A DNA stretch of 64,000 nt. Source: Muricea muricata (lineage: Eukaryota; Cnidaria; Anthozoa; Malacalcyonacea; Plexauridae). Location: contig OY979718.1 of assembly GCA_963855995.1 (NCBI GenBank), positions 60,118,564 through 60,182,563 on the forward strand, written 5' to 3'. Under the pieces are notes generated by a model that made no database searches, was not told where the DNA came from, and worked only from the letters and a program-made list of their open reading frames with translations. The translations under genes and the position numbers were made by a program. This document shows positions 55,601-64,000 of this stretch, piece by piece (position 1 is the first letter of the stretch; each line of letters starts with the position of its first letter).

Positions 55601-56201
55601 TTTCACAGCGGGTGAGGATAAAAAAATTGAGGATAAAAAAATTGAGGATACCATATTTTAATTGCACCAGGCGGTGCCCCCCCCCCCCCCACCTCGCCTT
55701 ATGACCGGTCACATATGAGCGTAGCATGGCTGCGTGACAATGGTTCGTCTGGCTATTTGCGCTTCACAGTTGTTTGAGTCATTCAAAAAAATTTTAATTT
55801 TTTAAAACAACAAAAAGATAAATGAATTATATGTATTTCATGAATCAGAATAGCTATAGATAATTATATCAAATGTTCTGAGCATTAACGCTATGACTAC
55901 CCATGCGAAAGCATGAATATTTTGCGTATTAATGTGCATACATGAAGTTACGTCGGGGTCCGCTGATCGAAAATGTCGTGGGCTCGTTTCTTGTACTAAA
56001 ATTAGAAACAAAATGGCGCCTTTTCGAATGTTTTGAAGTCAAGCAGAAAACCATGTTTAACACATTACTCAAGAAAAATCTGCCGAAACAACATTCGAAT
56101 TCGTATTTAGGGACATCTGAACTACTATATTATCAACAATAGAATTAGTCCCTCGAGAAAGTAAGTGTGCATACATTTTTGACCCTCTGCCTCCCTGACT
56201 A

Positions 56202-57661
<1,460 letters not shown>

Positions 57662-57822
57662 TTTTGCATAAACGTTGACCAACATAGATAATGAGTGATA
57701 TTGTTATTCTAACGAGTTTCCGAACCATTTACTCTACAAACATTAACTATGGTTTGACTGAATTTTTCCGTCCGAATGCGTCTTATGACGAGTGTGACTT
57801 TGGTGACGGATAGCTAATTATC

Positions 57823-57963
57823 AATAATTAGACGAAGTTGGAAAAAAATATCGTGATTCGTGGGTGGCGAGCAGATAAACTATTTGCTGAAGGCAGAGCC
57901 AAATAATTGATCTGCGAGCCACCGACAATCACGATATTTTACGAGGACCGAGTTCAATAATTC
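57823..57963. mobile_element. Foldback MITE, 141 bp
   Basis: AATATCGTGATTCGTGGGTGGCGAGCAGAT is mirrored by ATCTGCGAGCCACCGACAATCACGATATT (shown here as shared 10-15-bp blocks with mismatches). The outer end resembles the element at 25076-25390. Confidence 0.6.
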
Positions 57964-58124
57964 TTTGATCTTTTTCTTACAAAGCTTCTTATAAGAAGCA
58001 ATGCGCATGTTCTTAGTATTATTTGGAGCTCAAGCATGTTTTTAGCAAATGCGCATGCTCAAACTATTATTTGCAATTCACGCAGTTATATGTTTGTTAT
58101 ATGTATGTAAATTGCGAGTGTATA

Positions 58125-60045
58125 CAAAAGTCGAGGGTCGAGGGTCGAGAGTACATGTCGAGGGTCGAGAGTAAAGTCGAGGGTCCTAAAATGATGTCCT
58201 TAAAAGTGCGAGAAAAACCCCAGAGTCATTAGAGTAATAATTTATTTTTTTATTTTTTATTTCTAAGGTAGTGACGTAATACATTGGTAGATATGTAATA
58301 CATCGATGCAAATTATACTTGTGACAACTCGAGATCTTATTACCTCAAAATAGGTTTCTTCATAATAATATAACGTATATTTCATCGGCAGTGCTAATGC
58401 TATAAAAAATATCGATCGTTTATAGGCGCGCGTTAATCACCATAGGATATATAACAATTAGCCTTTGATTTTGCGACAAAAACGCACCGATCACACCTTC
58501 AAGGCCCACACCTACTGATAATGACATTGAACAAAGGGATTTAAAACTTTTACTGTATCAGCTATGTAGACCTAGTGAACCAAAACTGGTATAGAATTTC
58601 CAAAGTTAACGTGTTGCATATAGGTTTTTACTTACTTGCTTAATATTTGCAAAATAAAAAAGCACGTCGCATTGCTGAATCGCGTCCGGTTCGGTGTGTT
58701 CGGTCATTTATGACGCGCTGATCGAATGCGACTTTATCATTAATGCTGGTGAATACAGCTAATTCAAAAAAGGTTGTCCTTCGGAAATCTAAAATTCAAA
58801 CTACAAAGTACAAAATACGAATACAAAGTATGTCACATGATACACATAAGTGGACTTTTAACTTCCAGTCCGTGATATACTGTACAAGGAGGTATTTTCT
58901 GTTAAGTGGAATATTTATAAGAGTATAATGCTTACATTTGAAGCCTATCACAAAGTATTTTGATCTTAGACTTTGTATTTTGGAATTTAGATTTTGTATT
59001 TTCAAGGGACAACCTTTTTTGAATTAGCTGTATATCTATATATCTAATATATCTATACATTCACCTCCTTATATGTATTGTCTGCATGCTTGCACAGGTG
59101 ATGTAAATAAAACAATGTGTTGTTGCACTTGTCATTTGATCATGTCTCTTTGCGGCTGTTTATATCGAACCCTTTTATATCAGACCGGCTAGCCTGATCC
59201 GGCGACCGGCTAATTTCTTTTGTTACTATACCTAACAGCAGCTCAAATACTTCCTTGAAAAAATTTAGAAGACATATGTTCATGGTTATAAACATGTCTA
59301 TCGTTATAAACATGTCTTTGGTAAAGTTTGGGTACTTCAAAGTCTTCTTTTGTCGGGCTAGCCCGTCTCCTACATGCAAACACCTCCTGTATAGATATTG
59401 GTTACTGGCTTAATCTCAGTTCCACTGATGAATGCTCTAGAGCCGTTATGGACATTTTGTCATGGTGACAACAAAAAAATACACGCACTAATGATATGGC
59501 ATCAAGCAAGCGATGTAACTTCTCATTGTCAAAGTGGCAACTATAAAGACTGCCCAGAATAAAATTATATAACAACAGCTCATTTTTCAATGTTCAACGC
59601 CTTTGATTTTGCGCAAAAATTATCTCACCTTTTGGTGTTCAGTCATTTCTTTGCCGACCAACGTTCAGTTGAGCTACTTGGATTAATTATTGAAGGATAT
59701 CATTTCTTGCTAGTGATCGGTGCCTTTTTGTCGCAAAATCAAGCGCTGATTGTTATATATCCTATGGTGATTAACGCGCGCCTATAAACGATCGATATTT
59801 TTTATAGCATTAGCACTGCCGATATACGGTACATTATTGTGAAGAAACCTATTTTGAGGTAATAAGATCTCGAGTAAGGTACGTCACTTCCTTAGAAATA
59901 AAAAATAAAAAAATAAATTATCACTCTAATGACTCTGGGTTTTTTCTCGCACCTCTAAGGACATCATTTTAGGACCCTCGACTTTACCCTCGACTTTACT
60001 CTCGACCCTCGACATGTACTCTCGACCCTCGACCCTCGACTTTTG
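58125..60045. mobile_element. 1.92-kb foldback element with 330-370-bp inverted arms
   Basis: The left arm 58125-58494 begins CAAAAGTCGAGGGTCGAGGG and is mirrored by the right arm 59713-60045, with further shared blocks CCTAAAATGATGTCCTTA and AACGATCGATATTTT. The tips carry GTCGAGG(GTCGAGA) repeats in different numbers in the two arms. No transposase frame is visible in the middle, which contains a nested mariner-like MITE. No convincing target duplication. Its right edge is about 160 bp upstream of the quinone oxidoreductase start codon. Confidence 0.82.
58756..59030. mobile_element. Mariner-like MITE, 275 bp, TA target duplication, nested
   Basis: Ends CAGCTAATTCAAAAAAGGTT and AACCTTTTTTGAATTAGCTG, with TA at 58754-58755 and 59031-59032. 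The same family as 12593-12857. It lies within the long-arm foldback element. Confidence 0.8.
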
Positions 60046-60207
60046 CCAATCAGAGTTGAGAATGCATATAAAATAATGATATGTTGTTGACTGATTGGCC
60101 GTAAGCTTCCGGCTGAGTGGCCGCCATATTGGTTATTTAGTGCTGCAAATTGTTCAATGCGTGGTTTTGTGTGACTTCACCTGCCATTATATATCTAGAT
60201 TCTAGAT

Positions 60208-62787
60208 ATGAAGAGTGCTAAGGCAATACAAGTTTTGGCTTTTGGTGGTCCTGAAGTAATGCAAATTCGTGATGTGCCTATTCCAAGAGTAGGCAAAGGG
60301 CAGGTAACAAGTGGCTAGGTCGTAGCAGATGTACGTTTATTTCATACCCACTATTACTTAATATATACCAGGGTTGGCAAATGTTCTTATATTAGTTGTT
60401 CTTATATGTTCTTATATTATATAAGAAAAATTTTTGTGGAGGCAAAAATGTTCTTATATTTTCTTATATTATTCTCATTAATTATTTTAGTTCAAGGTTG
60501 TAGATCTCCACTATTTGACAATCATCTTTAAAGTCAGACATACAAATAATAGTCGTGTATATACTGCAGTAATAATTATTTTTATAATTTTGAAAGCCCA
60601 TTATACCTAACGCAATCAGCTTGTAGGTTTTTGATTTTGGATGGCAAGGTTTTTGAAAATGTTCTTATATTACAAAAAATGTTCTTATATTAATATAAGA
60701 AATAAGAAAATTATATTTTTGAAAAAATGTTCTTATATCCAACCCTGATATATACACATATTTTTGTATAGTTTTGTATTCTGTACTAAACAGTACTCTG
60801 TTTTCATGAAATGCAGACCTCGTAAGCAATGTATTACACGCGTAAAAATCTCGCAACTTGTAGCAAGTGCAAGTCTGCAAACAAGTCAACGAGTTGTGTT
60901 GTTGCAAGTTGTTTAAACACTCAACAATTTTGGAACAAGCATGATGTATTATCACGCGTTTTCTCCAGTTGTTACATGTGTGGTACGATCATCATACAAT
61001 GGTAATGTGGTACATACTAGTTAACATTCTTGTTATATCAATACTTTATCAGTCTTGTTTTAACAACCTTGTAGCAAGTCTGATAATACCATCAATGTTG
61101 TTACAAGTTGTTAACGGTTTGTTGCAAGCTTGTTATGACAAAATTGGAACAGGCAGTGTAAATACAACTTGTTGACAGCACCTTGAACTGACTTGTAACA
61201 ACTTGTGCATTATTAGGTGTGCATGACAATCGATCATTCCACAAGCAGGTAAGCTTGCAACTTCATAGGGATAGAATAGTTCAGTAGCAGTTGGGTATTT
61301 TTTGCACATCTACTGACATTGAAATAATTGGAATGCTGCCCAGAAAAGTAACTGATGCTGAGATTTGATCTCACAAGTAGCCACAAATTATTTTTTCTTT
61401 CAACATATGGGCTTTTTGATTTTATGTTTTTAAACTGTGTTAAATATATGACTGAGGTTCTGAGGCACAATGTGTTAGCTCATGAATGGGTCCATATAAT
61501 ACACTGTACAGAATTATCCCATGTGTACAACAGTTAACACTATTACTGGGGCTCTTGTACATATGTCCTGTGTGCTGTTTTTTGAATTTCTAGAAACTAA
61601 TTAAGTTTCTTAATCCAAGAGCATTTGTCAGGTCTATATCTCAAGGGTGTTTTGATTTACCAATCATATCAATTTTGGTGATAATTTCCCTACAATTTCT
61701 AATCAATTTGTTATCAATTGCTAACATGTCTCAATTTGTTTTACTAAGTAAACAAGTTTTGCAAAAGTGAGAGAGTGCCATGCTTCAAAGTTGCAGGAGG
61801 GTAGTTTAGACAATCTTGAAAAATGAATCAATTGAAAAGTTTAATTGATTGGCATGGAGATTACTGAGACCCAGAACACATAATATTGGCATTGACATGT
61901 CCACTTTTCCTTCTACAAGTAAAATTGTACAAACTTTCCAATCCCTGAAATGCTCTATCATTGCTGTCTCTTTAGAAAAAACATGTCCAATAGTGAAACT
62001 ACTTTTCACTAATCATACTGGCAGTTTTGGAATTGTGGTAATTGCTTCTTATAGATAGTTACAAATGAACTAACAGGCATTACATATAAAAATGTCAAGG
62101 CACAAAAATGTGAAATTAAATACGAAAGCAAATTACAATCATGCACAAAAACCAACATGTTCCTAGTTGTCCATACAAGTCTTTATGTGTTACTGTGATT
62201 GTAGTACTGTGATTTATGTGTTACTGTGATTGTTAGTACTGTGATTGCCTTGTGCCCAACTAGATCTGCAGCTGCTTTAAAGTGTCACAGTAAAGTTAGT
62301 GCGATAGTAAGATGGTGTCACAGTAAAACACATAAATTTTAAATTAAGTGTATGTCTCTCTACCTGACTGATGGATATGCAGAGTGACGCAGATATCTAT
62401 TTTAGCATTTAAATTGGTTTAAAATTTCAAAATAGTTCAGAATTAACCAACAGCAGCACAAAAATTCTCTACTGTGCCACTGACCAGTGTGGTAGTTGCT
62501 GTTGTCGCTGTTGTACATAGACAGCTAGCTACAGTAATGTGTCTTAGACAACTGATTGGTTGCTGTTGGAGAAAGATATTTGAAAAAAAAGATGCATTAA
62601 AATTTTGTTGATTTGAATAACACGTGGATTTTAGATTCTTGTGAAGCTTTTTGCTGCTGGGGTAAATCCTGTGGATACATACATCAGGAGTGGTACATAT
62701 GCCAGGAAACCAACGTTGCCATATATCCCAGGTGCTGATGGTGCTGGTGTTGTCAAAACTGTTGGAGAAGATGTGTCTTGTTTTAAG
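60208..62787 (+). CDS. CRYZ: Quinone oxidoreductase (zeta-crystallin-like), first two coding exons
   Basis: NADPH:quinone reductase of the zinc-independent medium-chain dehydrogenase/reductase family, cytosolic. Exon 1 (60208-60303) reads [29 protein letters not shown] and exon 2 (62635-62787) reads [40 protein letters not shown], in phase 0. [20 protein letters not shown] and PGxDxAGVV match the catalytic domain of human CRYZ. The nucleotide-binding domain exons are not in the window; the gene runs off the right edge. The intron contains a hAT element (60369-60747) and a repeat tract. The start ATG is the first in frame and matches the family start. Confidence 0.87.
60369..60747. mobile_element. 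hAT-type MITE, 379 bp, 8-bp target duplication
   Basis: Ends CAGGGTTGG..AAATGTTCTTATAT and ATATAAGAACATTT-type mirror ending CCAACCCTG, flanked by ATATATAC (60361-60368 and 60748-60755). The motif TGTTCTTATATT occurs repeatedly near both ends, as expected for transposase-binding subterminal repeats. Confidence 0.86.
60830..61225. repeat. CAACTTGT/ACAAGTTG-rich tract
   Basis: Many variants of GTTGCAAG, CAACTTGTAGCAAG and TTGTTACAAGTTG in both orientations. Possibly a decayed MITE with internal short repeats, in intron 1 of the oxidoreductase gene. Confidence 0.5.
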
Positions 62788-63552
62788 GTATGGTATTCAT
62801 AAACACCTGGACATAGCAAAGGACAAATTTTGTTACAGGTATACTTTGTTGACTTGCTAAAATTCAGGAGTGTGGGGTACTAGAATATCAAGAAGGTGAT
62901 TTATTTAGTAAATGTTAATATTAAGAATGACATGGGTGTCTCGCTGTTTGATTTAATATTGCAGGGAAAAAAACTAAAGCAGTTTTCAAACTTGTATGCC
63001 GGTATCCAGCAAGGACTACTTTAATTTTGATTTATTACAATAAGATTTTTATGTCATATTAAGTAAGATACCGATACTTTAAAATGAATCAGTGTTTTGG
63101 AGAATGTTAATAAATGGCATATTAAGCTACTTACAGCACAAGTACCCTTCCCTTGTGTTTTCTCCTATTTCATTGAAGTTAACTAAAATTACGGAGTATT
63201 TTTTTTATTAAATTTTACAAATATTTTTGAGACTTCGAAGGTGCGTGATCACAAAAACGCACTTAATATGTAAACATCAGGGGGCATCTGCTTAAACATG
63301 TACAAAACATGAAGTCAGCATTAACAAACTATTGATTGTTCCTTTAGTTACACAGCTTATCTTGCTAGATTTGGCATGAGGCACACTTGACATAAGACAA
63401 ATTTTTCGGGTGAGTGAATAGCAATATTTGAATCAAATATGTTTCCGCGCGTTTTTGACAACAACGAAAGTGATTTATGCAATACCTCATTAAATTCTAG
63501 TCGTTTAATTGGTTGATTATTGGCACGTGATATTAAACAAAAGTTCCATTTT
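62788..63552. other. Intron of the oxidoreductase gene: no exon found
   Basis: Follows the exon 2 donor. I searched by eye for the next exon (expected GDRV..GGYAEY) and did not find it. Confidence 0.4.
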
Positions 63553-63627
63553 CCAAGAGTGCAATGGAAAACGGTCCATTGCACTCCTAGGAGTGCAATA
63601 GTTTTTTCCATTGCACTCTCACAATTC
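63553..63627. repeat. AGTGCAATGG hairpin cluster
   Basis: Four copies of GAGTGCAATGG or its complement alternate in orientation around the palindrome CACTCCTAGGAGTG. Confidence 0.65.
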
Positions 63628-63677
63628 CCATCCGTCAAAAAGCTCTTTGTACGGTCTTCGTAGTTTACTTTCTGGTA

Positions 63678-63790
63678 TTATATAAAACAAATGATGAATG
63701 TTTTTATTCGTGCAATAGTAACAATCAATCTTTCACCTCATGAAAATATTCTTACCATTGCACTCATAAACATTCATTATTTGTATAATA
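63678..63790. mobile_element. Short inverted-repeat MITE
   Basis: TATATAAAACAAATGATGAATG is mirrored by CATTCATTATTTGTATAATA (18 of about 21 positions). It also contains the GTGCAAT motif of the neighbouring hairpins. Confidence 0.5.
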
Positions 63791-64000
63791 GCAATCTCAA
63801 CTGGTGTCCCAGCGGATTTTGACTCCCCCCCAAAAAAAATAGCGAATATGGACCCCCGTAGATTTATATGGCGTATAGACAGAAAAAGGTTTTCACTTGG
63901 AGTTATTGGCGATTATATTTTCTAAGTTTAGCTGTGAAAGTAGTGAAACAACTTGCGGCTAATTTGAATTGCGGCTAGGATTGCTAGACTTCAAAGGGTT

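Larger units (their letters stand above)
53541..56199. mobile_element. 2.66-kb non-autonomous DNA element with about 500-bp inverted arms
   Basis: GTCCGGGAGGCAGAGGG at the left is mirrored by CCCTCTGCCTCCCTGAC at the right. The arms stay similar for about 500 bp (53541 to about 54035, and about 55700 to 56199), including GGCGCCATTTTGTTTCTAAT and CGCTATGACTACCCATGCG. No transposase frame. Flanks are TAACTAATA and TATAAGC; a short duplication based on TA or TTATA is possible. It interrupts the RLE-type LINE, and the LINE's stop codon TAG straddles the right boundary. Confidence 0.8.

Overview
The window is AT-rich animal nuclear DNA. Its genes have many short exons with GT..AG introns and recognisable metazoan products. 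They are embedded in dense DNA transposons and non-LTR retrotransposons. Gene content and transposon mix (RLE-type and CR1/L2-like LINEs, Penelope-like relics, hAT/mariner/MULE relics, many short foldback elements) suggest a cnidarian-like invertebrate; that placement is inference, not proven.

Layout. (1) 342-13612, minus strand: the first 23 coding exons of an unconventional myosin VIIa gene (motor head, IQ neck, start of the charged helix); the MyTH4/FERM tail lies off the left edge. Its introns hold several MITEs, a broken Penelope-like GIY-YIG fragment and a hammerhead-like motif. (2) 13613-16745: no gene seen, but a clean hAT MITE with an 8-bp target duplication. (3) 16746-34803: a reverse-transcriptase fragment split by a 17.8-kb unit with 13-bp hAT-like ends. 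Inside are decayed C- and N-terminal pieces of a hAT transposase, a decayed Mutator-like transposase with a LINE tail nested in it, an apparently complete leucine carboxyl methyltransferase gene (LCMT1), a broken NDE1/NDEL1 copy, a 1.75-kb element with a 9-bp target duplication, and long (TA)n tracts. (4) 35047-44174: two divergent housekeeping genes, ATP synthase subunit g (minus) and fibrillarin (plus), whose start codons are 190 bp apart. (5) 44175-57963: a retrotransposon graveyard: one CR1/L2-like LINE interrupted by another, and an RLE-type LINE on the minus strand cut in two by a 2.66-kb element with arms of about 500 bp. (6) 58125-64000: a 1.9-kb long-arm foldback element just upstream of the first two coding exons of a zeta-crystallin/quinone oxidoreductase gene, which runs off the right edge.

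The host genes are unrelated in pathway: actin motor, PP2A methylation, mitochondrial ATP synthase, rRNA 2'-O-methylation, NADPH-quinone reduction. No operon-like logic joins them except the shared ATP5MG/FBL promoter region. The most interesting structure is the 17.8-kb hAT-bounded insertion that encloses an apparently intact host gene. Exon boundaries were set by hand from splice signals, reading-frame continuity and recall of the protein families; no alignment was run.
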